A stretch of 64,000 nucleotides of DNA, from assembly GCA_963725155.1 (NCBI GenBank), contig CAVRXU010000008.1, positions 930,001 to 994,000 of the forward strand, given 5' to 3'. The notes beneath the pieces are model-generated. The model made no database searches. It was not told the origin of the DNA and saw nothing but the letters and a program-made list of their open reading frames with translations. Position 1 is the first letter of the stretch, and the number at the start of each line of letters is the position of its first letter. Source of the DNA: DATDAH01 sp963725155. Lineage in GTDB: Bacteria > Actinomycetota > Acidimicrobiia > Acidimicrobiales > DATDAH01. The position numbers were made by a program, and so were the translations under genes. This document shows positions 30,036 through 38,156 of the stretch, in pieces.

Positions 30036-30836
30036 TCAGCCGACGAGAGCGCTCTGGCCGCCGTCGACGGCGAGGACCACGCCGGTGACGAACTGGGCCT
30101 CGTCGGAGGCGAGGAAGAGGGCGGCGTGAGCCACGTCCCAGGCCGTGCCCTGCCGGCCGAGAGGGACGTGATCGGCCCGCCGGCCCGCGTACTCGGCCCG
30201 CTCGACGCCGAGGGCCCGGGCCGGGGCGTCGACCGCCATCGGGGTGTCGATGAAGCCCGGCATGATCGCGTTGGCCCGGACCCCGTGCTTGGCGTTGGTC
30301 AGGGCCAGGTTCTGGGTGAGGGCGTTCACCCCGGCCTTGGAGATCTTGTAGGCCGTCAGGTTCCCTGCCGAAGCGATGGCCGCCAGCGAGGACACGTTCA
30401 CGATGGCTCCTCGGGTCTCCCGCAGGGTGGGCACGGCCTCCCGGCACATCCGCCAGGTGGCCCGGAGGTTGACGTCCATGATGCGGTCGAAGGCCTCGTC
30501 GGTCAGGTGGTGCGGTGGCCCGTCCCCGGCCCCGATGCCCACGTTGTTGTGGAGGACGTCGATGCGGCCGAACGCGGCCACGGCGGCCTCGACCACGGTG
30601 GTGGGGCCGTCGTCGGCGGCGATGTCGGCCCGAACGACCTCAGCCTGACCGCCCTCGTCGAGGATCAGGCGCTGGGTCTCCCGGGCACTGGCCTCGTCCC
30701 GGTCGACCAGGAGGACAGCCGCCCCTTCCCGGGCGAAGAGCAGGGCAGTGGCGCGGCCGTTGCCGATCGTCGCCCCCGGCGTCTGGCCGGCCCCGACCAC
30801 GACGGCCACCTTCCCGGCGAGACGGCCGCCGGTCAC
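30036..30836 (-). CDS. SDR-family NAD(P)-dependent oxidoreductase
   Basis: The 266-residue classical short-chain dehydrogenase has the glycine-rich cofactor loop (VVGAGQTPGATIGNG), the NNVG motif, the catalytic serine in VNVSSLA, and the catalytic YKISK (Tyr-x3-Lys). The acidic residue after strand 2 (LLVDRD) suggests NAD(H) preference. The substrate is unknown. It overlaps the end of the upstream phosphatase gene (ATGA) and sits between rplL and rpoB. Confidence 0.9.
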   Translation of the reverse strand: MTGGRLAGKVAVVVGAGQTPGATIGNGRATALLFAREGAAVLLVDRDEASARETQRLILDEGGQAEVVRADIAADDGPTTVVEAAVAAFGRIDVLHNNVGIGAGDGPPHHLTDEAFDRIMDVNLRATWRMCREAVPTLRETRGAIVNVSSLAAIASAGNLTAYKISKAGVNALTQNLALTNAKHGVRANAIMPGFIDTPMAVDAPARALGVERAEYAGRRADHVPLGRQGTAWDVAHAALFLASDEAQFVTGVVLAVDGGQSALVG

Positions 30837-31582
30837 TCGACGAAGACCTCGCGCAGCGCCTCGAGGGTGGCGTCGTCGACCGCGGCCGGGCCGGTGAGGT
30901 AGCCCTCGATGCCTCCCCAGCGCTCGGTGACGTGGCCGAGGGTGGCGGCCATGGTCTCGGCGGGGGCGGTGAAGAGGACCTTCAGGTCGTCCATCTTCAG
31001 GCCCTGGGCCTCGATGCGGGGCCCGATCTCGGCGAGGCGGTGCTGGGAGCGGTACTGGTCGGTGAGGGCGTAGTCCTCGATGATCACGTCGTCGGCCACG
31101 CCGACGGCGCCGAGGATGAGAGCGGCGCCGAGGCCCGTGCGGTCCTTGCCCGCCGTGCAGTGGATGACGACGGGGTGCTGCTCGGCCTCGGCCACGATCC
31201 GGATCAGGTCGCCGAAGAGGGCGGCCTGGTTCTCGAGCATCGCCAGGTAGCCGACGGCCATGGACTGGGCCGTGACCTGGGTGATCTCTCCCGCCCGGAT
31301 CATGTCCTCGAGGTTGCGGGGGTTGTCCCCCGGGGCCGAGCCGACGGCCAGGCGGACCACCGTGGCCCCGACGGGGAGACGGCTCGGATCCTCGTCCAGC
31401 TCCCGGTCATAACGGAAGTCACAGACGGTGCGCAGGCCGAGGCCGGCGAGGTGCTCGAGGTCGGCGTCGCTGAGCGCGCTGAGCTTGTCCGAGCGGTACA
31501 CGAGACCCCAGCGGGTGACCCCGCTCGACGCGGGGTACCCACCGAGGTCACGAAAGTTGAGCGTCCCCTCGAGGGGGACCAA
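30833..31582 (-). CDS. Protein-tyrosine phosphatase-like phosphatase
   Basis: The 249-residue protein contains the P-loop HCTAGKDRTG, the Cys-x5-Arg active site of tyrosine and dual-specificity phosphatases, and the N-terminal NFRDLGGY motif typical of the PtpB/Y_phosphatase3 group. The start is probably TTG at 31582, because no ATG or GTG lies upstream in frame after the rplL stop. It is 19 bases from rplL and coupled to the SDR gene, so it may be read from the rplJL transcript. A short stem (CCGGTCC/GGACCGG, 31583-31599) overlaps the initiation region. Confidence 0.85.
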   Translation of the reverse strand: MVPLEGTLNFRDLGGYPASSGVTRWGLVYRSDKLSALSDADLEHLAGLGLRTVCDFRYDRELDEDPSRLPVGATVVRLAVGSAPGDNPRNLEDMIRAGEITQVTAQSMAVGYLAMLENQAALFGDLIRIVAEAEQHPVVIHCTAGKDRTGLGAALILGAVGVADDVIIEDYALTDQYRSQHRLAEIGPRIEAQGLKMDDLKVLFTAPAETMAATLGHVTERWGGIEGYLTGPAAVDDATLEALREVFVE

Positions 31583-31601
31583 CCGGTCCAGGGGACCGGG
31601 G

Positions 31602-31985
31602 TTACTTCAGCTCGACGGAACCGCCGGCGGCCTCGAGGGCCTCCTTGGCCTTCTCGGCCTCGTCCTTGGCGACACCCTCCAGGACGGCGTTGGGGGCACC
31701 GTCGACCAGCTCCTTGGCCTCCTTGAGACCGAGGCTGGTGAGGGTGCGCACCTCCTTGATGACCTGGATCTTCTTGTCGCCGGCGGCGGTGAGCACGACG
31801 TCGAAGGAATCCTTCTCCTCCTCGGCGGCGGCGCCCCCACCATCGGTGGGCGCAGCGGCAGCGGCGGCCACGGGGGCCGCGGCGCTGACGTTGAACTTCT
31901 CCTCGAAGGCGTTCAGAAGCTCGGACAGCTCCAGCACGCTCTTCTCGGCGATGGCGTCGAGAATCTCTTCGTTGGTCATGGCCAT
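31602..31985 (-). CDS. rplL: 50S ribosomal protein L7/L12 (bL12)
   Basis: L7/L12 forms the stalk that recruits translation GTPases. The 127-residue protein has the N-terminal dimerisation helix (TNEEILDAIAEKSVLELSEL), an Ala/Gly hinge and the C-terminal domain (KIQVIKEVRTLTSLGLKEAK). It begins two bases after rplJ. The start may be the first or third codon (MAM). Confidence 0.97.
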   Translation of the reverse strand: MAMTNEEILDAIAEKSVLELSELLNAFEEKFNVSAAAPVAAAAAAPTDGGGAAAEEEKDSFDVVLTAAGDKKIQVIKEVRTLTSLGLKEAKELVDGAPNAVLEGVAKDEAEKAKEALEAAGGSVELK

Positions 31986-31987
31986 GA

Positions 31988-32878
31988 TCAGCTTTCCTCC
32001 GTGGTTGCGGCGTCCTCCGCCGCGGGGTCGTCCGCGTCGGCCTCATCGGCCGGCGCATCGGTCTCGTCCGAAGCCGCAGCGGCCTCGGTGTCGTCGGCCT
32101 CGGCGTCATCCGCCGGGGCCTCGGTCTCTGCCTCGGTCGCGGGGGCCTCGTCGGCCGGCGCGTCCGCGGTCTCGGTGACGGCCTCCGCCTCAGCCGCGGG
32201 AGCGTCCTCGGTCTCGGTGACCGCCTCCGCCTCAGCCGCGGGAGCACCCTCAGCCGAGGCGTCCTCGGGCTCGGCCACCGCAGCCTCGTCAGCCGGGGCG
32301 TCCTCGGCGGCCGCCACCTCGGGCTCGGGCTCGGGCGTGGCAGGCACGCCACCCTGCTGGTCGATGAGAGCCTTGAGGCCGTAGGCGAACTTGCGGGGCA
32401 GGGCCTGCAGCAGGCCGGCGAACTGCACCATCGGGGCGGCGAGGCCGTAGGCCAGGCTGGCCAGCAGCTCCTCGCGGGGCGCCACCTGGGCCAGCTTGTC
32501 GACGTCGGCGGCGGTCAGCGGACGGTCGCCGAGGAGGCCGCCCTTGACCTCGAGGTTGGGGTTGACCTTGGCGAACTCGCGCAGGGCCTTGGCCATGAGC
32601 ACCGGGTCGCCTTCGCTGTCCCGGCGGACGAAGGCGATGGCGGTCGGGCCGACCAGCATCTCCTCGATCTCCAGGCCCAGGTCCCGGGCGGCGAAGCGCA
32701 CCAGGCTGTTCTTGTAGATCTGGTACTCGGCACCGGCGTCCCGCAGCGAGCTGCGCAGGGTGGCCATGCCGGGGACGTCGATCCCGCGGTAGTCGGTGAG
32801 CACGGCAGCTTCGGCGTCGGTGAGGCGGGACTTCACCTCGTCGACCACCGCGACCTTCTCGGGCCTCGGGTTCTCCAT
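31988..32878 (-). CDS. rplJ: 50S ribosomal protein L10 (uL10) with long repetitive acidic tail
   Basis: L10 anchors L7/L12 to the ribosome. Residues 1-~175 are a normal L10 (VLTDYRGIDVPGMATLR, KNSLVRFA). The remaining ~120 residues are an Ala/Glu/Asp/Pro-rich tail, so the protein is 296 residues instead of ~170. The tail includes a near-perfect 42-base tandem repeat encoding EAEAVTETEDAPAA-like units. The start at MENPRPEKVAVVDEV is chosen for family agreement and for AGGAGG just upstream. Confidence 0.96.
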   Translation of the reverse strand: MENPRPEKVAVVDEVKSRLTDAEAAVLTDYRGIDVPGMATLRSSLRDAGAEYQIYKNSLVRFAARDLGLEIEEMLVGPTAIAFVRRDSEGDPVLMAKALREFAKVNPNLEVKGGLLGDRPLTAADVDKLAQVAPREELLASLAYGLAAPMVQFAGLLQALPRKFAYGLKALIDQQGGVPATPEPEPEVAAAEDAPADEAAVAEPEDASAEGAPAAEAEAVTETEDAPAAEAEAVTETADAPADEAPATEAETEAPADDAEADDTEAAAASDETDAPADEADADDPAAEDAATTEES

Positions 32879-32903
32879 CGCTGCACCTCCTCTGCTTCTC
32901 TCG

Positions 32904-32944
32904 AAAAATGACGAACGGGGCGCTCGCGCAGGAGAACGCCCCGT
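32904..32944 (-). promoter_or_regulatory. L10 leader with attenuator-like hairpin
   Basis: Upstream of rplJ the transcript has an eight-base stem (ACGGGGCG / CGCCCCGT, arms 32937-32944 and 32915-32922), six bases, then UUUUU (32904-32908), then the rplJ ribosome binding site. Hairpin plus U-tract in the leader fits L10-leader attenuation or autoregulation known from other bacteria. No antiterminator form was worked out. Confidence 0.5.
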
Positions 32945-33077
32945 TTCGGAGAGTTCGCCTCGTCGGGCGGGTCCAGGGACCCATTCAGCGCCGGAGCGCA
33001 CCGGAGGTCTGCGGCGAGCAGATCAGGTTGTGAGGAGCGAGGCTAGCGGTCGCTTCTGGTGGCGCCACCCGCAGCCG

Positions 33078-33512
33078 TCAGGTCGGTGGCGTCGGCGTCC
33101 ATCGACGGTCGTCGCGCCTCGGGGCCATCAGCCCCACGGCATTGCCGTCCGGATCCTCGACGACGGCGTAGCGGGACCCGAAGAAGGCGTCGTGCGGTGG
33201 CTGGAGGACCGCATGGCCGGCCGCCTCCACCGCGGCCACGAGGGCGTCGACGTCCTCGTCCTCCTCGACCCCGAAGCCCAGTACGACGCCTGTGCGCTCG
33301 GGAACCCAACCCGCCGCCCAGTTCGAGGCGGAGGTCGAGCTGTCGAGCTCCACCGTCGTCTCCGGGGCGGTGCTCGTCAGCTCCCGGTGGTGGTCCGCCC
33401 ACGGCACGACGATGTCGGCGACGTCCGCCCCCAGGAGCTCGTAGAAGGCAACGGATCGGGCCATGTCGCTGACCACGATGTTGACCTGGTTGAACCGAGA
33501 GCGTGCGGCCAT
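33078..33512 (-). CDS. Glyoxalase/bleomycin-resistance (VOC) family protein
   Basis: The start at 33512 (MAARSRFNQVNIVVSDMARS) gives 144 residues, a one-domain VOC protein. It has the N-terminal VNIVVSDMARSVAFYELLG, a central strand with VVLGFGVE, and the C-terminal RYAVVEDPDGNAVGLM with the family's glutamate/aspartate metal-site region. The substrate is unknown. It is inserted between rplA and rplJ, which are normally adjacent, and is preceded by the rplA terminator hairpin. Confidence 0.85.
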   Translation of the reverse strand: MAARSRFNQVNIVVSDMARSVAFYELLGADVADIVVPWADHHRELTSTAPETTVELDSSTSASNWAAGWVPERTGVVLGFGVEEDEDVDALVAAVEAAGHAVLQPPHDAFFGSRYAVVEDPDGNAVGLMAPRRDDRRWTPTPPT

Positions 33513-33658
33513 GGCCCCAGTGTCGCCTTCTGGCGGCGGGACCGACAACGACGCGCGGAGGTGGTCGGGGTGCCGGTCGCTGCTGACACCGTCGGGCCTT
33601 CCGCTGGGCCCCATCGTCACCCAGCGTGGCCAAACGGGCCGCTCCGACCAAGGCCTCC

Positions 33659-33710
33659 CCTTCTGGCACCGGATTCGGTCGCCATAGGAACCGAATCCGG
33701 TGCCAGAAGG
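33659..33710 (-). terminator. rplKA terminator hairpin (shared-sequence family, copy B)
   Basis: This is a perfect 21-base inverted repeat with a ten-base loop, about 60 bases beyond the rplA stop. Arm ends read CCTTCTGGCACC and GGTGCCAGAAGG, with TTCGGT/ACCGAA nearest the loop. There is no U-tract. It shares CTTCTGGC(G/A)CC-N3-TTCGGTCG with the hairpin after rpoC. It could act in both directions. Confidence 0.65.
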
Positions 33711-33770
33711 AGAGACGGCCACAGCGCCCGGCGTCCCTTCGCGGGAAGCCGGGCCTGTGCGGTTGAGGAG

Positions 33771-34499
33771 TCAGGCCGCGGGAGCGGCGGCGTCGTCCTT
33801 GTTGTCCTCGCGGCGGAACTTGTTGGGGTCGACGTGGACGCCGGGGCCCATGGTCGAGGCGAGGGTCACCTTGCGGATGTAGCGGCCCTTGGCGCCGGGG
33901 GGCTTGGCCCGCATCAGCTCGTCGGCGACGGCGAAGTAGTTGTCGAGCAGGGCCTCTTCGGTGAAGGAGACCTTGCCCACGGGGACGTGGACGTTGCCGT
34001 GGCGGTCAGTGCGGTACTCGACCTTGCCGCCCTTGAACGCCTCGACGGCGGCGGCGACATCGTCGGTCACCGTGCCCGTCTTGGGGTTCGGCATCAGGCC
34101 ACGGGGCCCGAGCACCCGGCCGAGCCGGCCGAGCACGGGCATCATGTCCGGCGTGGCGATGGCCACGTCGAACTCGATGGTGCCGCCCTCGACGACGGCG
34201 GCCAGGTCGTCGGACCCGACCACGTCGGCACCGGCGGCCTGGGCGGCGGCCGCGGCCTCGCCGGCGGCGAAGACGGCGACCCGAACGTCACGGCCGGTGC
34301 CGGAGGGCAGGGCCACGGTGCCCCGGATCATCTCGTCGGCCTTGCGGGGGTCGACGCCGAGGCGGACGGCGAGCTCGACCGACTCGTCGAACCCGGCCGA
34401 GGCCAGGCTCTTCACCAGCGCCAGCGCCTCCGCGGGGATGTAGAACCGCTGCCGGTCGAACCGACGGGCTGCGTCCTGGTACTTCTTGCCTTTCGCCAT
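33771..34499 (-). CDS. rplA: 50S ribosomal protein L1 (uL1)
   Basis: L1 forms the mobile stalk at the E site; in E. coli it represses the L11 operon. The 242-residue protein has MAKGKKYQDAARRFDRQ, the GLMPNPKTGTVTDDV signature and ends in a short charged tail. It lies 80 bases after rplK. Confidence 0.97.
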   Translation of the reverse strand: MAKGKKYQDAARRFDRQRFYIPAEALALVKSLASAGFDESVELAVRLGVDPRKADEMIRGTVALPSGTGRDVRVAVFAAGEAAAAAQAAGADVVGSDDLAAVVEGGTIEFDVAIATPDMMPVLGRLGRVLGPRGLMPNPKTGTVTDDVAAAVEAFKGGKVEYRTDRHGNVHVPVGKVSFTEEALLDNYFAVADELMRAKPPGAKGRYIRKVTLASTMGPGVHVDPNKFRREDNKDDAAAPAA

Positions 34500-34579
34500 G
34501 ATGGCTCCCTCTCGTGGGTTGGATGGATCCGGCCCGGGCGAGGTCCTCCCGCAGGCCGGTGGTGCAGAACCGAGGCGCC

Positions 34580-35005
34580 CTAGGGCGTCTTGATCCCCAT
34601 GGACCGGGCGGTGCCGGCCACGATCTTCTTGGCCGCCGTGAGGTCGTTGGCGGTGAGGTCGGGCAGCTTGATCTCCGCGATCTCGGTGAGCTGGGCGTCG
34701 GTGATCGAGCCCACCTCCTCGCGACCCGGGTTCTCGGCGGCCTTCTCGAGCCCGGCCGCGGTGCGCAGGAGCACCGAAGTGGGCGGCGTCTTGGTGATGA
34801 ACGTGAACGAGCGGTCCTCGAAGATGGTGATCTCGACGGGGATGATCGTCCCCCGCTGGTCCTCGGTGCGCTCGTTGTACGCCTTGCAGAAGTCCATGAT
34901 CGCCACGCCGTGCGGTCCGAGGGCCGTACCGACGGGAGGCGCGGGGGAGGCCGCGCCGGCCGGGATCTGGATCTTGACGATCGCGAGGACGTTCTTCTTC
35001 GCCAT
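34580..35005 (-). CDS. rplK: 50S ribosomal protein L11 (uL11)
   Basis: L11 is part of the GTPase-associated centre and is needed for RelA activation. The 141-residue protein has KIQIPAGAASPAPPVGTALG, the GVAIMDFCKAYNERT segment and the C-terminal IVAGTARSMGIK. Length and position are standard. Confidence 0.97.
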   Translation of the reverse strand: MAKKNVLAIVKIQIPAGAASPAPPVGTALGPHGVAIMDFCKAYNERTEDQRGTIIPVEITIFEDRSFTFITKTPPTSVLLRTAAGLEKAAENPGREEVGSITDAQLTEIAEIKLPDLTANDLTAAKKIVAGTARSMGIKTP

Positions 35006-35035
35006 GGGTGTGCTTCCTGTGTTCCTGGGTGATGC

Positions 35036-35935
35036 CTAGAGCTTGGCCACCTGGCCGAACTCCAGCTCGACCGGGGTCTCCCGGCCGAAGATGTTGACGA
35101 GGACCTTGACCTTGAGCTGTTCCTCGTTGATCTCGATGATCTCGCCGGAGAAGTCGGCGAACGGGCCTTCCTTGACCCGGACCGTCTCGCCCTCCTCGTA
35201 CTCGAGGCGGGGCTTCTGGCGCTTGGTCGGCTCGTCGCCCTCGGGCTTCACCGCCAGGAAGGTCTCGACGTCCTTTCGCCGCAGTGGCGTTGGCTTGGAG
35301 CCCTGGCCGACGAACCCGGTGATGCCCGGCGTGTTGCGGATGACGTACCACGAGTCGTCGTCGAGCCGGCAGCGCACGAGGAGGTAGCCGGGGAAGACCT
35401 TCTTCTGGACGACCTGCTTCTTGCCGCCCTTGAACTCGACGAAGTCCTCCATGGGGATGACCACCTCGTAGATGCGGCTCTCCATGTTCATGGACTGGGT
35501 ACGAGCCTCGAGGTTGGACTTCACCTTCTTCTCGTAGCCCGACTGGGTGTGGACCACGAACCACTTGCCGGGGCGGTCATAGGGGCTCTCGACCGGCTCG
35601 GGGGGCGAGTCGCCCTCGGCCAGGAGCTCGTCCTCGGTGAGGACCTCGGCGTCGGCCTCGACGACGTCCTCGGCGACGGCCTCGACCTCGACCTCGGTCT
35701 CGATCTGGTGGTCGCCCAGGCCGCCCAGCGCGTCCAAGGGGTTGGCCGCGACCGGTTCGTTGAGGATGTCGGAGTGGGCGTGGTCCGCCTCGGTCTCGAA
35801 GGACTCGGTCCCGCGTCCACCCAACAGGGCGGCGGGGTCCTCTTCGACGGGCGCGTCGGCCTCGACCACCTCGTCGGTGTCGGTCACGGCGTCATCAGCC
35901 CCGTCGGTGGGTTCGGTGTCAGAGGTCAAGGTCAT
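35036..35935 (-). CDS. nusG: Transcription termination/antitermination protein NusG
   Basis: NusG binds RNA polymerase and links it to Rho or the ribosome. The 299-residue protein has an acidic N-terminal extension of ~110 residues, common in actinobacteria, then the NGN domain (KWFVVHTQSGYEKKVKSNLE) and a C-terminal KOW domain (VKEGPFADFSGEI). The ATG at 35935 directly follows a 15-base tandem duplication that also contains the secE stop. Confidence 0.97.
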   Translation of the reverse strand: MTLTSDTEPTDGADDAVTDTDEVVEADAPVEEDPAALLGGRGTESFETEADHAHSDILNEPVAANPLDALGGLGDHQIETEVEVEAVAEDVVEADAEVLTEDELLAEGDSPPEPVESPYDRPGKWFVVHTQSGYEKKVKSNLEARTQSMNMESRIYEVVIPMEDFVEFKGGKKQVVQKKVFPGYLLVRCRLDDDSWYVIRNTPGITGFVGQGSKPTPLRRKDVETFLAVKPEGDEPTKRQKPRLEYEEGETVRVKEGPFADFSGEIIEINEEQLKVKVLVNIFGRETPVELEFGQVAKL

Positions 35936-35962
35936 CAGTCCGCTTTGGATCAGTCCGCTTTG
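35934..35962. repeat. 15-base tandem duplication at the secE/nusG junction
   Basis: ATCAGTCCGCTTTG occurs at 35934-35947 and 35949-35962 with period 15. It duplicates the end of secE including its stop, so each copy carries a TGA and the nusG start sits against the second one. Confidence 0.8.
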
Positions 35963-36252
35963 AGCAGTTTGAGCACGAATTCGCCGAAGATGTAGTCCAG
36001 GCCGAAGATCAGGGCGGTCAACAGGACGACGGCCACGAGGACCACGATCGAATAGTTGACGACCTCGTCCCGGGTGGGCCACGCCACCTTGCGCAGCTCG
36101 CCCCGCACCTCGCGGAGGAACTGCACCGGACCGACTCGCTGCTCGCGGTTCTTCGGCGGCGGCGCCTTCCGCTTCTGCGCGACAGGCTCACCGTCGTCAC
36201 CGAGCTGCCCCTGCTTCTGGAGCATGCGCTTGGTCTGTCGGTTCATCGCCAT
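35950..36252 (-). CDS. secE: Protein translocase subunit SecE
   Basis: SecE clamps the SecY channel. The 100-residue protein has a charged N-terminal half, the conserved amphipathic helix (FLREVRGELRKVAWPTRDEV) and a single transmembrane helix at about residues 66-92. It sits between tRNA-Trp and nusG, the classical order. Confidence 0.96.
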   Translation of the reverse strand: MAMNRQTKRMLQKQGQLGDDGEPVAQKRKAPPPKNREQRVGPVQFLREVRGELRKVAWPTRDEVVNYSIVVLVAVVLLTALIFGLDYIFGEFVLKLLKAD

Positions 36253-36298
36253 GGGCGTGTCTGATCAGGGCTCGTAGGTGGTTCGGGACAGTGCAGAG

Positions 36299-36372
36299 CA
36301 GGGCAGGAGGGACTCGAACCCCCAACCTTCGGTTTTGGAGACCGGCGCTCTACCAAATTGAGCTACTGCCCT
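36299..36372 (-). tRNA. tRNA-Trp (CCA)
   Basis: The minus strand folds into a full cloverleaf: acceptor AGGGCAG/CTGCCCT, D arm AGCTCAATTTGGTAGAGC, anticodon loop CTCCAAA (anticodon CCA), T loop GGTTCGAGTCC, and discriminator G. CCA is not encoded. It precedes secE, as in many bacteria. Confidence 0.96.
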
Positions 36373-36424
36373 CCGGAGGTCGGCAGGCAGGATAGCGCGA
36401 GGGGTCGACCTTGCCCCCTCGGGT

Positions 36425-37063
36425 TCACCGCAGTCGGTCGACCACCTCGTCGACTCCGGTGACGACGTCCAGGCCGTCACGGTCGCGGAGCCACGACAGG
36501 TTGTCCCCGTGCAGGGGCTCGGCCGGGTCGAAGCGGTTGAGGATCGTGACCACCGGCGGTCCGGCCAGCGCGGCCAGGGTGAGGCGCACGAGGTTTATGG
36601 TGCCGAGACCGGCGTCGGCCACGAGCAGGACCAGGTCCGGCGCGAGGGCCTCGATCAGGGCGACCCCGTCGGCGTCGTCGCTGATCGGCGAGCGCACCCC
36701 GCCGACCGTCTCGACGAAGCCGACGGCGCACGGATCGGGCCACGCCAGCTCCCTCAGGAGCTCGGCCAAGGCGATCGGTGGGCGGCCCAGGACCGCGGCC
36801 GCCATCGGTGGCGCAAGCGGGATGGCGTAGGACCGGTGGGGCGGGCAGACGACGTCAGGCGCCTCACCCGTCGCCGCGCCCAACAGCGCGGCGTCCCGGA
36901 CCTCGGGCCGGTCCTCCGAGGCGAAGGACTGGGCCGGCTTGCGGGCGGCCACGACCACCCCCTGGTCGACCAGGCGGCGGGCCAAGGCCGCGGTGACCCA
37001 GGTCTTGCCGACGTCCGTCCCCGTCCCGATGACCACGACCGTGCGGTCAGGCCGCCCGGGCAT
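36425..37063 (-). CDS. bioD: Dethiobiotin synthetase
   Basis: BioD closes the ureido ring of dethiobiotin from DAPA, CO2 and ATP. The 212-residue protein has the P-loop GTGTDVGKT at 13-21, a KPAQS motif, ETVGGVRSP in the substrate region and ILNRFDP. The ATG at 37063 overlaps the end of bioF by 17 bases. No bioB is in the window. Confidence 0.93.
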   Translation of the reverse strand: MPGRPDRTVVVIGTGTDVGKTWVTAALARRLVDQGVVVAARKPAQSFASEDRPEVRDAALLGAATGEAPDVVCPPHRSYAIPLAPPMAAAVLGRPPIALAELLRELAWPDPCAVGFVETVGGVRSPISDDADGVALIEALAPDLVLLVADAGLGTINLVRLTLAALAGPPVVTILNRFDPAEPLHGDNLSWLRDRDGLDVVTGVDEVVDRLR

Positions 37064-38156
37064 CCAGCTCCTCGAGGGCGGACACCAGGGCCTCCACGTC
37101 GTCCTCGGTGTGGGCGGCGGAGAGGGTGATGCGGAGGCGGGAGCTGCCGGGCGGGACGGTCGGCGGCCGGATCGCCGGGACGAGCAGGCCCCGTTCGAGG
37201 AGGGCGCTGGAGGCGGCCATGGCCCGGGCCTCGTCGCCGAGGACCACGGGGACGATGGGCGACGGATGGCCGGGCCGGACCCGGTCCACGTGTCTCCGCA
37301 GCCGGGCCACCAGGCCGGCCCCCTCCGGTGACCGCAGGACCCGGACCGCAGCCAGCGCCGCGGCCGTGTCGGCCGGCGTGGAGGCCGTGGTGAAGATGTA
37401 GGAGCGAGCGCGGTTGACCAGGAGGTCGACCAGGGACGCGGGGCCGGCGACGAAGCCACCGAGCGAGCCCAGGGTCTTGGACAGGGTGCCCACCCGCAGG
37501 ACCTCGGCCCCGACGTCCGGCGCCAGGTCCGGGCCGAGTACGGCGTGGGCCTCGTCCAGCACCAACAGGGCACCGCGGTCGGCGCACACGGCGGCGAGGG
37601 CGGCCAGGTCGGCGACGTCGCCGTCCATCGAGAACACGGTGTCGGTCACCACGACCGCCCGCCCGGCGCCGGCCAGCAGGCCGGACAGGTGCTCGAGGTC
37701 CCGGTGGCGGTAGATGGCCACGCTGGACCGGCTCAACCGGCAGCCGTCGATGATCGAGGCGTGGTTCAGCTCGTCGGAGAGCACGGTGACGCCGGGGCCG
37801 CCGACGACCGACAGCACGCCGAGGTTGGCGGCGAAGCCGGTGGCGAACAGGGCGGCCCGGTCCTGGCCCTTCCAGTCCGCCAGCTCGTCCTCCAGCTCCC
37901 GGTGGACCGGTCGGCCGCCGACGATGAGGCGGGCCGATCCGCTGCCCGCGCCGGAGCGGTCGAGGGCGGCGTGGGCGGCGGCGATGACGGCCGGGTGCTG
38001 GGTGAGGCCCAGGTAGTCGTTCGAGGCGAAGGAGGTCACCGGGCGCCCGTCGAGGGCGAAGGCCGGGCCACCACCGTCGAGGTCGCGCACCGAGCGCCAC
38101 TGTCCCGCCTCCCGGATGCGGGTGGCCTCGAGGTCGGCCCAGTCCGTCCAGGTCAC
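37047..38156 (-). CDS. bioF: 8-amino-7-oxononanoate synthase
   Basis: This PLP enzyme condenses pimeloyl thioester with alanine. The 369-residue protein has FASNDYLGL, GSGSARLI, the LDEAHAVLG motif and the PLP lysine in TLSKTLGSLGG near residue 225. The GTG start overlaps the bioA stop (GTGA). Confidence 0.95.
   Translation of the reverse strand: MTWTDWADLEATRIREAGQWRSVRDLDGGGPAFALDGRPVTSFASNDYLGLTQHPAVIAAAHAALDRSGAGSGSARLIVGGRPVHRELEDELADWKGQDRAALFATGFAANLGVLSVVGGPGVTVLSDELNHASIIDGCRLSRSSVAIYRHRDLEHLSGLLAGAGRAVVVTDTVFSMDGDVADLAALAAVCADRGALLVLDEAHAVLGPDLAPDVGAEVLRVGTLSKTLGSLGGFVAGPASLVDLLVNRARSYIFTTASTPADTAAALAAVRVLRSPEGAGLVARLRRHVDRVRPGHPSPIVPVVLGDEARAMAASSALLERGLLVPAIRPPTVPPGSSRLRITLSAAHTEDDVEALVSALEELDARAA

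Noticed and set aside
33520..33545. CCTTCTGGCGGCGG resembling one arm of the shared terminator hairpins
   Set aside because: No matching second arm follows at a suitable distance, so only one short half-site is present.
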